Notes: generated by a model from the sequence alone, not told the origin. DNA of 64,000 nucleotides from JBAZOY01 sp041648505 (GCA_041648505.1 JBAZOY010000001.1:62001-126000), one strand, 5' to 3'. Positions 51,154 to 60,324 are shown, numbered from the stretch's first letter. Translations and numbers: made by a program.

Positions 51154-51786
51154 ATGCAGATGCTCAACGAAGTTATGTTAAACCGCAAGATAATAGCGAT
51201 TAAACATACGACGGGACAGCGTTTATCGGGAACGGGTCTTTTACTTCTGCTTCTTTTAATGATCTTCGGAATAACCTCATGTTACTACCAGGCACCGCCT
51301 GTTAGGCTTTCCAAGCGGGCGATGGAGGTCCCAGTAAAAGCGCCTGCCTTTCAAATCTATTTCTACCCCAAGATGGGTCAGTCACCCGATCAGCAGGACC
51401 GTGACCGCTATGAATGCTATAATTGGGGGATGAAGCAGACCGGTTTCGATCCGGGCTCACCTTCGATTCCTCCTGAACGTCGTGTTACCGTGGTTCCGGT
51501 ACCACCGCCCGGGCATGATACGGCTGTAGGCGCAATTACCGGAGCGGTAATTGGAGCGTTGGTTACAGGACCGAGCCACGCGGGTGAAGGTGCGCTGATT
51601 GGGGCAGCCGCTGGTGCTCTTGCAGGAGCTGTCTCCGACACTACACGGCAGGCACAAGCTAAGGAGTTAGGGGATGCCTACGCAAGGCAAGATCAGGAGA
51701 GCTACGCTCAGCTTGATGGAAAGGCACTTGAATTCCGGCGAGCGATGGCTGCCTGCCTGGAAGGTCGCGGTTATAGCGCCCGTTAA
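51154..51786 (+). CDS. Glycine-zipper lipoprotein
   Basis: 210 residues. A membrane signal with lipobox ('FGITSC') near residue 43 makes it a lipoprotein. A module 'QDRDRYECYNWGMKQTGFDP' (about 85-105) and its end 'FRRAMAACLEGRGYSAR' are shared with the next gene. Between the two halves lies a glycine-zipper segment ('GAITGAVIGALVTGP', 'GALIGAAAGALAGAV') of the kind that forms membrane-inserted helices. AAAGGAG precedes the ATG. It is 36 bp ahead of its partner and probably acts in the outer membrane; the function is unknown. Confidence 0.8.
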   Translation: MQMLNEVMLNRKIIAIKHTTGQRLSGTGLLLLLLLMIFGITSCYYQAPPVRLSKRAMEVPVKAPAFQIYFYPKMGQSPDQQDRDRYECYNWGMKQTGFDPGSPSIPPERRVTVVPVPPPGHDTAVGAITGAVIGALVTGPSHAGEGALIGAAAGALAGAVSDTTRQAQAKELGDAYARQDQESYAQLDGKALEFRRAMAACLEGRGYSAR

Positions 51787-51822
51787 ATATTCTAACAGCT
51801 TTATTTTATGGAGGGAATAACC

Positions 51823-52524
51823 ATGAAAGTTTTTTTGAAATGCATTACGTGGATAACTAGCGGGCTGATAATAGCTGTTTTATCAGGATTCCTATGGTTC
51901 GGGTTTCCCCAGGCGTCATATGCACAACACGATGATCGCCATGGAGAGAAACAGCATGGAAATGGGAACTTTATGGATTCACGATATGGTCATAATCATT
52001 ATTACCCGTCTCACGGCAACTTCGTTACCGCATTACCAAAGAATCACCATGTCGTGGTTTATGGAGATGAGCGATATTATTTCCATGGTGGAATATGGTA
52101 TCGCCCGAGTGGGTTGCGGTTTTCCATCATCGTGCCTCCCATAGGCGTTGTCGTTTCTTTTTTGCCGCCATATTACACGTCAATCTGGGTAAAGGGTTAT
52201 CCTTACTATTATGCCGATGAAGTTTATTACGCTCCGGCTGTGGGCGGTTATATGGTGGTTGCTCCCCCGCAGGGTACAGTCAGCCGGATACCACCGCCGG
52301 CATCGTCGGCACCATCAGTAGAACGTTTGTTCATCTATCCCCGTAAAGGTCAGAGTGAGCAGCAACAGGCGGATGATCGTTACCAGTGTCACCGCTGGGC
52401 CGTGAATCAGACTAACTACGACCCGACCCAACCGCCTGCCGGTAATCCATCTGCCCAGAAGAATGCAGACTATCAACGTGCAATGGGCGCCTGTCTCGAC
52501 GCCCGCGGGTATACAGTGAAGTAG
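51823..52524 (+). CDS. Exported DUF6515-like protein, paralogous C-terminal module
   Basis: 233 residues from the ATG at 51823 (GGAGGG 7 nt upstream). A signal segment is followed by a His-rich stretch and a Tyr/Pro-rich domain ('YYFHGGIWYRPSG', 'PPYYTSIWVKGYPYYYADEV') as in DUF6515 proteins. The C-terminus ('QADDRYQCHRWAVNQTNYDP', 'YQRAMGACLDARGYTVK') repeats the module of the preceding lipoprotein without the glycine zipper. It is an envelope protein of unknown role; the pair likely interact. Confidence 0.78.
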   Translation: MKVFLKCITWITSGLIIAVLSGFLWFGFPQASYAQHDDRHGEKQHGNGNFMDSRYGHNHYYPSHGNFVTALPKNHHVVVYGDERYYFHGGIWYRPSGLRFSIIVPPIGVVVSFLPPYYTSIWVKGYPYYYADEVYYAPAVGGYMVVAPPQGTVSRIPPPASSAPSVERLFIYPRKGQSEQQQADDRYQCHRWAVNQTNYDPTQPPAGNPSAQKNADYQRAMGACLDARGYTVK

Positions 52525-52543
52525 TAGATGTGAAAACTTTGAA

Positions 52544-52628
52544 TTTCGTCATTTCGAGAAGCGCTGGCGACGAGAAATTTAGATATTTTGAACTATTACA
52601 GATTTCTCACTTCGGTCGAAATGACATA
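52544..52628. repeat. Palindromic REP-like element between convergent genes
   Basis: TCATTTCGAGAAGC...CGAGAAAT at one end pairs with AGATTTCTCACTTCGGTCGAAATGA at the other. This is the widespread 'fCGAAATGA/TCATTTCG' palindromic type. It could act as the terminator for both flanking genes. Confidence 0.65.
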
Positions 52629-52779
52629 ATTAGCCGTTTTTCAAAGCTCTCTAATATTCAATGCCTAACAAGTTTAATTTTTTATTATATATTACAGAAT
52701 GGTTACTGTCGTTATTTACCCGGTATTTTTGCATGTATCCCTAACGCCGGCAGTAACCCAGATGCAGAGCACACCGGTG

Positions 52780-53625
52780 TTAATCCGCGTAAACTGAATA
52801 ACTGACTAAATTCTTGCCACCATTCTTTACCGAATACATCAAATCATCAGCCTGCTTCATCAATTCGTCAGGCGTTTGTGGCGTTTAATACACGTTAACA
52901 CACCAATAGAAAATGTCACGGGCCAGTCGTTTCTGTACATTTCATCCAGAAGGCTGATTTGAATTTTAGAGATGGCGACCCGGGCTTGGACTTGGTCGGT
53001 TTCAGGTAATAGAAAGGCAAACTCATCCCCGCCCAACCGTGCGACAATATCCATTTTTCTCAAGTGGGTCTTGGCATATCTGACGACCGTGCAGAGAACA
53101 TTATCACCCATACTATGACCAAAACGGTCATTAACGGTCTTGAAATTATCAAGGTCAAAATAGGTTACCGTAAACGGGTGTTTGTGTCTTTGAGAGCGTT
53201 CAATCTCCATCTGCACCAACTCTAAAGAAGAAACGCGCATTAACAGCACCGGTCAAATTATCAATGCGCGCTAACTCCTTTTCTTGTTCAAGTGCTTTTC
53301 TCAAGGCTGACAAAAGTAACGTCACAATAATAAAGAAGCCAAACCTGATTGTACTGTTCCAACAGTAAACGGCAGGGTGCGAATAACGATGTCCTGATGC
53401 AATATCAGCGGTAAACCAAACAATGCTACTGACGATAGAGGCCGTAACTCCAAAGCGTCTGCCCGCAAACCAGGTAACCAAAGCTATGGGAAACAGGTAA
53501 AATAAAGAAAACCCTATCTCATATCCTATCAGGAAATCACTAACACCGATCCCTATTATAAGAACAGTTCCTGTTATCGCCCAAAAGAATTTATTCTGTT
53601 TCTCGAGCCTTGCAACTATATTCAT
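52780..53625 (-). pseudogene. Membrane diguanylate cyclase broken by two compensating single-base shifts
   Basis: Frame 1 (from 53625) encodes three to five membrane helices (MASE-type region) and 'ARIDNLTGAVNARFFF', the start of a GGDEF domain. It then runs out of register at about 53223, where one extra base appears. The next 110 codons are in a second frame ('FTVTYFDLDNFKTVNDRFGH', 'RKMDIVARLGGDEFAFLLPE'), including the catalytic GGDEF and an RxxD inhibitory site five residues before it. Near 52882 one base is missing and frame 1 resumes ('PDELMKQADDLMYSVKNGG') to the stop. The total of 846 nt is the size of an intact gene. Either it decayed recently or there are two sequence errors. Confidence 0.85.
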
Positions 53626-53676
53626 TGCTGTTTACACTTCCTGTAGACACAAATTGAAGATATCGAGCGAGCAATA

Positions 53677-53695
53677 ATTATACGGCTTGTATAGA
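53677..53695 (-). promoter_or_regulatory. Promoter-like palindrome of the diguanylate cyclase gene
   Basis: Minus strand TATACAAGCCGTATAATTATTG with TATAAT at plus 53677-53682, about 45 nt upstream of the start. It resembles the element at 50911 upstream of the small exported protein. Confidence 0.45.
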
Positions 53696-53708
53696 CGAAT
53701 GGACATTC

Positions 53709-54494
53709 CTAGTGCATGATACTTTTTCTTACCTTTTCCACAATTCTTGACATAACTTCCCCTGCCGAATCGTTAATGATAACATCAGAAGTGCTGTCAT
53801 AGGGCGTGGGAGAGTTATTGATGATCACCAGTTTGGCCCCTGCCCTCTTGGCATAAGCGGGCATATAAGCCGCGGGGTAGACAACAAGGGATGACCCGAT
53901 AACGATCAGAAGTTCACAAGTGCTGGAGTAGTGGGTCGCATTTGTCAGCGTCTCTTCAGGAAGGGTCTCACCGAAGAAAACCGCATCGGGTTTCAAAATA
54001 CCCTGACAATCTTCACACTCGTAAGCAGCAATCTTCTCCATTAATTTCTTTTTGATCTCTTCCAGTGGATAGCGTCTATCGCAACTGAGACACTTCACCC
54101 ACTGCATGTTGCCGTGTAACTCGTATACCTTTTCCGGATTGCTTCCCGCCTTCTGATGGAGGTTATCTACGTTCTGAGTAATAACACAACTCAACTTCCC
54201 CATCTTTTCCAAATCGGCAATGGCATAGTGTGCCTTATTCGGTTTGACATCAGAAAGCAAACCGCTTTCAAATAAGTGGCTCCACAATCTTTTCCGTATC
54301 TCCGGAGACCGCAAAAAATTACCGATGGTAAAATCATCGGGATCCACTTTAGTCCACAACCCATCCGGGCCACGAAAATCAGGAATACCGGATTCCGTGC
54401 TGATACCGGCTCCCGTAAACACCACTATCTTCCTGGCTTTTACAATCATATCCGCTACCATTTTAATTTTTTCATCTAACGGTTCATAAGCCAT
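53709..54494 (-). CDS. cobB: NAD-dependent protein deacylase, Sir2 family
   Basis: 261 residues. The NAD site is 'VFTGAGISTESGIPDFRGPD', the catalytic His is in 'YELHGNMQWVKC', 'ITQNVDNLHQKAG' lines the pocket and the zinc ribbon has two Cys pairs ('CLSC', 'CEDC'). It removes acyl groups from lysine using NAD. The bacterial class U/III substrate-choice residues were not resolved. It is monocistronic, ahead of the sequence leading to tyrA. Confidence 0.95.
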   Translation of the reverse strand: MAYEPLDEKIKMVADMIVKARKIVVFTGAGISTESGIPDFRGPDGLWTKVDPDDFTIGNFLRSPEIRKRLWSHLFESGLLSDVKPNKAHYAIADLEKMGKLSCVITQNVDNLHQKAGSNPEKVYELHGNMQWVKCLSCDRRYPLEEIKKKLMEKIAAYECEDCQGILKPDAVFFGETLPEETLTNATHYSSTCELLIVIGSSLVVYPAAYMPAYAKRAGAKLVIINNSPTPYDSTSDVIINDSAGEVMSRIVEKVRKSIMH

Positions 54495-54599
54495 GCCGTA
54501 TCCCCTTGATAACCTGATACATCAACTTGATCTAAATCTCCTTAATTCTATCTTTATTGCTCTGAATTTTGTGTTTTGGCCGGGATATAAGTCATACCC

Positions 54600-55382
54600 T
54601 TATTCCGGCGGAGATAGTAACCTGGCGTATTCCTCCATCATCTCCGTCAAGCCCCCGGCATCTTTTTGATCAATCATGCTTTTCAGTTCAGACAGCGTTT
54701 CCTCGTACCAGCCGATGATCTTGCCTATGTCCGGATTCATACTAATAATCTCGGCATACAGCCCCGGATTGTTAGTAAAAACCTTTTCCACAATCCCGAG
54801 TTTCGTCTGAAAAACAGGAGTGGCAAACCGGTTCAGTTCCGACAGGCTTACCCCTGTTTTGCCAAGTACCATACCCATGGTGATCGTGTTTAGATGGTTT
54901 AGTCCCTGAACAGTGGCCATCATCGCATCATGTTTTTCCGGCGAGGCTTCTACAACAAGGGCATCATTTTTTTCAAGGATCGCCTTCAGCCAGGAAAGCC
55001 ATTTTGCTGTTCTCTCCGGGCACAGGACCACACGGTGTCCCACTATAGAAGCCACGTGAGGGCCGAAGAGAGGATGACATCCTATAACCTCTGAAACGGA
55101 AGTCCCAAGCATCGTCTTAACCGGTTCCACTTTAAGGGAAGTCAGGTCCATCAATAAAGATTCTTTTTTCATCAACGGCCCGACTTTTTCAATAACCTCC
55201 ATGGTAACCCGTACCGGAACACTCACAATGACCACCTGGCAGGTACTTGCCATTTCTTCAAAACTCATTCCCGTAGTTCTTCCGGACACATGGACGGTAT
55301 ACCCCTCTCTGACGAAGAACTCGGCAAACCATTTCCCCATCCCTCCGGTACCGCCAATGATTCCTATCTGAATATCGTTCAT
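54600..55382 (-). CDS. tyrA: Prephenate dehydrogenase TyrA
   Basis: 260 residues. A Rossmann start 'GIIGGTGGMGKWFAEFFVRE', 'VVIVSVPVRVTMEVIEKVGP' and 'VIGCHPLFGPHV' mark the prephenate dehydrogenase family, which makes 4-hydroxyphenylpyruvate for tyrosine. It lacks a chorismate mutase or ACT domain and so resembles the compact archaeal/deltaproteobacterial form. It overlaps aroC by 4 nt (ATGA), giving coupled synthesis of two shikimate-pathway enzymes. Confidence 0.92.
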   Translation of the reverse strand: MNDIQIGIIGGTGGMGKWFAEFFVREGYTVHVSGRTTGMSFEEMASTCQVVIVSVPVRVTMEVIEKVGPLMKKESLLMDLTSLKVEPVKTMLGTSVSEVIGCHPLFGPHVASIVGHRVVLCPERTAKWLSWLKAILEKNDALVVEASPEKHDAMMATVQGLNHLNTITMGMVLGKTGVSLSELNRFATPVFQTKLGIVEKVFTNNPGLYAEIISMNPDIGKIIGWYEETLSELKSMIDQKDAGGLTEMMEEYARLLSPPE

Positions 55383-56455
55383 CGTGTAATGGCTTTCTGT
55401 CTTAATAAGTGGTCTATCAGGACTATCCTGACCATGGCTTCACAGACAGGAACGATCCTCGGTATTACCGAAACATCGTGCCTTCCCTTGACAGACAGTT
55501 CCACCGGTTCCCCCTGTATATTAATGCTCTGCTGGACCTTTTCGATGGAAGATATCGGCTTGCAGGCCACCCGTATAACGATTTCATCGCCATTGGTAAT
55601 ACCCGCCAGTATCCCGCCGGCATTATTGGAAAGGAATCCCTGCGGCGTCATGGGGTCATTGGCCTGCGACCCGGTCATACCCGCAACGGCAAAGCCGGCT
55701 CCTATCTCCACACCCTTTACCGCACCGATACTCATAAGGGCACCGGCAAGATCGGCGTCCATCTTGTTAAAGACCGGCTCTCCCAAGCCCGGGGGGCAAC
55801 CTCTGACGATGATCTCCACAATACCCCCCAATGAATCCCCGTTGAGCCTGGCTTCTTCCAATTTTGCCTCCATCTTTTTGCATGCTTCAGGATCGGGGCA
55901 GACCAGCCTGTTCTTATATAATTCCTCCGGGGAAAGCTTCCCGTAGGCAGAAAAAGACAGGGACACCGTAACACCGCCCAATGCCCTGGTATAGGCCAGG
56001 ACTTCAATCCCTTCCTGTAAGAGCAACTTTCCGGCAATCGCCCCGGCCGCCACACGGGCTACAGTCTCCCGGCCGGAGGCGCGGCCTCCCCCCCTGTGAT
56101 CACGGATACCGTACTTTTTAAAATAAGTGAAATCGCCCTGGCCGGGTCTGAAAACATCCCTGAGACTGTCATAGGCCCCGCTATTGGCATCCTTGTTATA
56201 GACAATCATAGAAATGGGAGTTCCTGTAGTCTTTCCCTCAAATGTACCTGAGAGAATCTCAACAACGTCCCCCTCTTTCCTGGGCGTGGCAGAAATGATT
56301 TGTCCCGGTTTTCTCCTGTCCAGATCTCTCTGTATATCCCCCTCTGAAAGTTCAATGCCTGGCGGACATCCTTCCACCACGGCACCAAGAGCTTTCCCGT
56401 GTGATTCACCCCAGGTAGTTACCTTAAAGAGAACACCTGTAGTACTTCCCGACAT
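55379..56455 (-). CDS. aroC: Chorismate synthase AroC
   Basis: 358 residues with all three signatures: 'GESHGKALGAVVEGCPPGI', 'GRASGRETVARVAAGAIA' and 'RHDVSVIPRIVPVCEAM'. It needs reduced FMN and turns EPSP into chorismate. AAAGGAG precedes the ATG. It is first in the aroC-tyrA pair. Confidence 0.97.
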   Translation of the reverse strand: MSGSTTGVLFKVTTWGESHGKALGAVVEGCPPGIELSEGDIQRDLDRRKPGQIISATPRKEGDVVEILSGTFEGKTTGTPISMIVYNKDANSGAYDSLRDVFRPGQGDFTYFKKYGIRDHRGGGRASGRETVARVAAGAIAGKLLLQEGIEVLAYTRALGGVTVSLSFSAYGKLSPEELYKNRLVCPDPEACKKMEAKLEEARLNGDSLGGIVEIIVRGCPPGLGEPVFNKMDADLAGALMSIGAVKGVEIGAGFAVAGMTGSQANDPMTPQGFLSNNAGGILAGITNGDEIVIRVACKPISSIEKVQQSINIQGEPVELSVKGRHDVSVIPRIVPVCEAMVRIVLIDHLLRQKAITR

Positions 56456-56625
56456 TTTAACCTCTCCTTTTGTCTCCCGCCCTACCCTTCCGTTTGGCCG
56501 TACTTCCCGGGAAACAGGCAGATTTGCTCGACAACCTCGTCTTTATTCTCACTTACAATCTCAATTTAACTTAAATTTATGACATACACCTGTAAAAATT
56601 GCAAAAGTTAAAACCTGTAGTAATA

Positions 56626-56650
56626 CCAACTTCAAATCAAAGATGATTTC
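56626..56650 (+). repeat. Repeat family A, short left-end fragment (A5)
   Basis: CCAACTTCAAATCAAAGATGA resembles the left terminus of family A (CCRATTTTAAATCAAAGATGA) before similarity ends. It lies between aroC and pyrD. Confidence 0.45.
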
Positions 56651-56711
56651 TACGGCTGATCCCCATTTTTCGTTTCGTGGTTTGTATGGCGAAGGGACGG
56701 AACGTTATTGC

Positions 56712-57671
56712 TTAACGATCAGTTTTAAGTGTCCCGATCAGATCGTTAATGTCCCTGATTTGATGTATCTTCAGATAATGGTCAATTCCTTCAATAATCT
56801 CCATTGTGGCACGGGAATTGACAAAATTTGCCGTGCCGATCTGAACAGCACTCGCACCGACAATCAGGAACTCAATGGCATCATTTGCATCCATAATGCC
56901 CCCAATCCCGATGACAGGGATGGAGACCCTGTTGACAACTTCCCAGACCATCCTCAGGGCAATCGGCTTTATTGCCGGCCCTGACAGTCCGCCGGTAATG
57001 TTTTTAAGGTGAGGTCTTCTCTGCTCAATATCAACAGACATGCCGGTTACGGTATTGATCAGGGAGACGGCATCAGCCCCTGCCGCCGCGACGCTTTCGG
57101 CAATTTCAGCAATATCCCTAACATTGGGAGTCAACTTGACAATGACGGGAAGGTCTGTGACGGATTTCACCGCCCGCGTTACTTCATGAGCAGTATCAGG
57201 ATCAGCGCCAAAAGCAATACCTCCCTTTTTGACGTTGGGACAGGAAATATTGAGTTCCAGACCATGGACACCATCCGGCGTACTTAATATTTCGGCAACT
57301 TTTTTATATTCATCAATGGTTTCTCCATAGATGTTGACAATGACAGTCATGTCGAACTGTCTCAGGAAGGGGAGTTTTCTATCAATGAAGGCTCTTACAC
57401 CTACATTGTTCATCCCGATAGCGTTGAGCATCCCGCACGGGGTTTCCATAATTCGCGGCGGCGGGTTTCCCTCCCTCGGTTCAAGTGACAACCCTTTGAC
57501 AATCAGGCCGCCTAAGCGGTTAAGGTCTATATACGGCACGTACTCCTCGCCGTAACCGAAAGTCCCCGATGCCGCCATAACGGGATTCTTTAGGATCAGA
57601 CCACCTATATCAACCGCCGTCAACGGTTCGTAATTATCCAGTTGATCAGTCCTACCTTTCATCACAGACAC
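56712..57671 (-). CDS. pyrD: Dihydroorotate dehydrogenase, class 1B catalytic subunit PyrD
   Basis: About 319 residues. 'NPVMAASGTFGYGEEYVPYI', 'ELNISCPNVKKGGIAFGADP' (active-site Cys region) and 'VIGIGGIMDANDAIEFLIVG' are class 1B features; FMN binds in the barrel. GGAG in the pyrK end lies 8 nt before a GTG at 57671; an ATG at 57662 is the alternative. The frame stays open upstream through pyrK but that part is unlike PyrD. It works with PyrK to pass electrons to NAD. Confidence 0.95.
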   Translation of the reverse strand: MSVMKGRTDQLDNYEPLTAVDIGGLILKNPVMAASGTFGYGEEYVPYIDLNRLGGLIVKGLSLEPREGNPPPRIMETPCGMLNAIGMNNVGVRAFIDRKLPFLRQFDMTVIVNIYGETIDEYKKVAEILSTPDGVHGLELNISCPNVKKGGIAFGADPDTAHEVTRAVKSVTDLPVIVKLTPNVRDIAEIAESVAAAGADAVSLINTVTGMSVDIEQRRPHLKNITGGLSGPAIKPIALRMVWEVVNRVSIPVIGIGGIMDANDAIEFLIVGASAVQIGTANFVNSRATMEIIEGIDHYLKIHQIRDINDLIGTLKTDR

Positions 57672-57675
57672 CAGG

Positions 57676-58536
57676 TCAGCTCCAGATGATATCACGTATA
57701 TTAAAAACGGGCCCGTCCTTACATACGTGCTTGTATTGAGGTTCGTTGTCCTTTGTACCGCCATGCGAGACGGATGTTTTATCACCTCTATCTTTTACAT
57801 GTATTGCACAACCGAGACAGGCCCCGATACCACAGGCCATACGCTCCTCTACCGATACCTGACAGGGAATGGGTTGACCATTCAGAACCTCGGCCAGCCG
57901 CCTCATCATGGGGGAAGGACCGCAGGCATAGACAACTGAATTACCGCCTGTAAACGATTCCATGTCATCCGCCAGCAGTTCTGTAATGAAACCATGATGA
58001 CCACTGCTGCCGTCATCGGTACTGATTCTCATTTCAGTTGAGAGCTCTTTCATTTTATCCGCCCCTACAAGTTGATCTGTACTCTTTGCACCCAGATAAC
58101 TGATTATCTCCTGCTGATTACCTGTCGGGAGTTCCCTGTAATGAGAGGCAAGAAACGACAGGGGCGCAACACCGATTCCCCCCGCAAGAAGAACAATTTT
58201 TCTCATTTCCGGAAAGATATCAAATCCATGCCCCAGAGGACCAAGAATCTCGATATATTCCCCTGCTTTCCGTCGGGAGAGAGCAAACGTGCCCTTCCCT
58301 GCGATTCTGTAGATCAGCTCAATTATCAGACTGTTTTCATTACGATCAAATGTATAGACGCTGAGGGGTCTTCTCAGGAGGAGATCTCTTCCGTCCCTCA
58401 CCCTTACCATGACGAACTGACCGGGTAGAGGCGTCGCCCATGATACCGGAAGTCTTACGCGCATTAAAAAATGCTGCGCGATTAATTCCCGATTCAGGAC
58501 GATTTCCCCAACTGAGGGGGACATGAGATCGCTCAT
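57676..58536 (-). CDS. pyrK: Dihydroorotate dehydrogenase electron-transfer subunit PyrK
   Basis: 286 residues. An FAD-binding ferredoxin-reductase fold ('LLRRPLSVYTFD', 'GPLGHGFDIFPEMRKIVLLA', 'GGIGVAPL') ends in a [2Fe-2S] loop: 'ERMACGIGACLGCAIHV' and the last Cys in 'YKHVCKDGPVF'. It takes electrons from PyrD FMN to NAD+. It lies between rimI (12 bp) and pyrD in one operon. Confidence 0.95.
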   Translation of the reverse strand: MSDLMSPSVGEIVLNRELIAQHFLMRVRLPVSWATPLPGQFVMVRVRDGRDLLLRRPLSVYTFDRNENSLIIELIYRIAGKGTFALSRRKAGEYIEILGPLGHGFDIFPEMRKIVLLAGGIGVAPLSFLASHYRELPTGNQQEIISYLGAKSTDQLVGADKMKELSTEMRISTDDGSSGHHGFITELLADDMESFTGGNSVVYACGPSPMMRRLAEVLNGQPIPCQVSVEERMACGIGACLGCAIHVKDRGDKTSVSHGGTKDNEPQYKHVCKDGPVFNIRDIIWS

Positions 58537-58548
58537 GAAGGATCTTCT

Positions 58549-59034
58549 TTAGATATCCCTCAGACATGCCCACATGATAAGGGCATCTTCCTTGGGATCA
58601 GTGTAATAGAACGGTCTTATTCCTTTGACCGTAAAGCCAAACTTTTCGTATAATTTTATGGCACTTTCATTAGAAGGGCGCACCTCAAGAGAAGCCCAGG
58701 CAACCCCTTCTTCACGGGAAATTCTGATCATCTCTGTGACAAGCATTGAAGCAATCCCGGTCCTTCGCATTGTTTCCTTTACCGCAACATTGTGAAGGTG
58801 AACTTCCCCGGCAGCAATCCAGAGATTGATATAACCGACAATTTCTTTCCCCCGCGCTCCCCGTATCTTAGCCACCATATTATGTGACACGGGTGAATAT
58901 AATTCCTGCACAAATATGCTCTTTGACCAGGGCGCAGGAAATGAAGCCCGTTCGATAGATAAAACCTCCTCCAGGTCCTCCCATGTCATGTTTGTAATCT
59001 CAATGGCTTCTAACTGTCTCTGTTTAGCTATCAA
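58549..59034 (-). CDS. rimI: Ribosomal-protein-alanine N-acetyltransferase RimI
   Basis: 161 residues. GNAT fold with 'VLSIERASFPAPWSKSIF', 'LHNVAVKETMRRTGIASMLV' (acetyl-CoA P-loop) and 'LEVRPSNESAIKLYEKFGF'. The start appears to be a TTG at 59034, because the family's first strand begins before the first in-frame ATG (58989); the ribosome site is weak. It is first in the operon with pyrK and pyrD. Confidence 0.92.
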   Translation of the reverse strand: MIAKQRQLEAIEITNMTWEDLEEVLSIERASFPAPWSKSIFVQELYSPVSHNMVAKIRGARGKEIVGYINLWIAAGEVHLHNVAVKETMRRTGIASMLVTEMIRISREEGVAWASLEVRPSNESAIKLYEKFGFTVKGIRPFYYTDPKEDALIMWACLRDI

Positions 59035-59121
59035 TTTTTCTACTTAAATTTTTAGAAGTTTAATCTGAAGATTTATAATTAATCCGTAGCTGAAAAATCT
59101 CTGCCATCAAATGGTTTACAC

Positions 59122-59152
59122 ACCTCACCGTAAACGCTATTTACGGTGAGGT
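59122..59152 (-). terminator. Strong hairpin overlapping the EIIA stop codon
   Basis: Perfect 13-bp inverted repeat ACCTCACCGTAAA / TTTACGGTGAGGT with a 5-nt loop. The TAA of the EIIA gene lies in the stem. There is no T-run after it, so it may act in RNA stability as much as termination. Confidence 0.55.
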
Positions 59153-59551
59153 TGTTAATAAATCACTGGCCAAGTATATATTCTTCTTGCCGTATTCTTT
59201 AATATAACAGGCAAACTCATTCAGATTCATTTCTTTTTTTCTCGCATCGGAAAGCTTAAGCAGCATGGGAAGATTAACTCCGGTAACTACCTCTACCTTT
59301 CCTTCTTTAAGAAAGGAGAGAGAAATATTAGAAGGGGTACCTCCAAAAAGATCCGTCAGAATCAAAACACCCTGTCCCTGATCCAGCTTCTTTATCGAGA
59401 CATTGATTTTCTTCTTCAAATCCTCCGCACTCTTCGTCTTATCAACTGAGATACAAAGCACAGACTGCTTCGGCTTGCCTTCGATTAATTCAGTCGCTAG
59501 TAACAGCTCATTTCCTAAGTCTCCATGAGTCGTAATAAGCACACCTATCAT
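59141..59551 (-). CDS. PTS EIIA component, mannose (EIIA-Man) family
   Basis: 136 residues from the ATG at 59551: 'GVLITTHGDLGNELLLATEL' contains the phospho-accepting His9, and 'VLILTDLFGGTPSNISLSFL' is the conserved core. In Desulfobacterota, such EIIA proteins often work in regulation along with HPr and HPr kinase; none is in the window. An in-frame ATG at 59581 lies beyond a G9 run (plus C9, 59559-59567) that itself overlaps the ribosome site. Confidence 0.9.
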   Translation of the reverse strand: MIGVLITTHGDLGNELLLATELIEGKPKQSVLCISVDKTKSAEDLKKKINVSIKKLDQGQGVLILTDLFGGTPSNISLSFLKEGKVEVVTGVNLPMLLKLSDARKKEMNLNEFACYIKEYGKKNIYLASDLLTTSP

Positions 59552-59786
59552 CCTTTGACCCCCCCCCGTGCCGTTTAGCATAATAAAATAATCGATCGTT
59601 GACCGGTTGTCAAGGTTTCGTTCTTTCCTTCTTGACAGATAACCTGCCTTTATCTATAAAAAAGCTAAAGTTACTCACTGTGAAACATTCACAAAAAACC
59701 GCGAAAATTAAACATGGCAAGCAAAGAACAGCAAGCAGGAACCGTCGAAATATCTTCAAAAATTTAACGGCTACGGATATCACATT

Positions 59787-60233
59787 ATGACAGTAAAGGT
59801 CAAAAATCTCTGTCCTAACTGCGGCACAGAAATAGAATGCTATCGCAACCCTTTCCCCACCGCGGATATTATTATCGAGTTGGATGAGACAGGTATCGTT
59901 CTTATCAAACGGAAAAATCCCCCACATGGATGGGCCATTCCCGGAGGGTTTGTTGACTATGGAGAATCCCTTGAAGAAGCAGCCGTAAGAGAAGCTAAAG
60001 AGGAGACAGGCCTGGATGTTATCCTCCTTAAACAACTGCACACATACTCAAGGCCGGACAGAGACCCTCGGCATCATACAATCACCACCGTCTTTATTGC
60101 CAGGGCAAGCGGTACCCCTGCCGCCGCCGCCGATGCCGCAGAAATTGGTATATTCACAAAGGAAAACCTACCATCTCCACTTATGTTCGACCACAAACAG
60201 ATATTGGCAGATTATTTTAACCAGAGGTTATAG
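59787..60233 (+). CDS. Nudix hydrolase with N-terminal zinc-ribbon-like start
   Basis: 148 residues. The Nudix box G-x5-E-x7-REUxEExGU is complete ('GESLEEAAVREAKEETGLD'). The N-terminus 'NLCPNCGTEIECY' looks like half a zinc ribbon. It resembles the ADP-ribose pyrophosphatase / NUDT-type group, but the substrate is not certain. It is divergent from the EIIA gene. Confidence 0.9.
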   Translation: MTVKVKNLCPNCGTEIECYRNPFPTADIIIELDETGIVLIKRKNPPHGWAIPGGFVDYGESLEEAAVREAKEETGLDVILLKQLHTYSRPDRDPRHHTITTVFIARASGTPAAAADAAEIGIFTKENLPSPLMFDHKQILADYFNQRL

Positions 60234-60324
60234 CCCGAAAAATATTCACGTTTATTTTTAGAGGGAGTGATTTCAGCAAATTTCGGCTTAAAAGTGAGAG
60301 AGTCAAAGGCTTATCTGATGCCCG

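Noticed and set aside
57662..57785. N-terminal extension of PyrD into pyrK
   Set aside because: The extra 40 residues lie in the pyrK coding end and are unlike any PyrD; a start just after the pyrK stop fits the family length.
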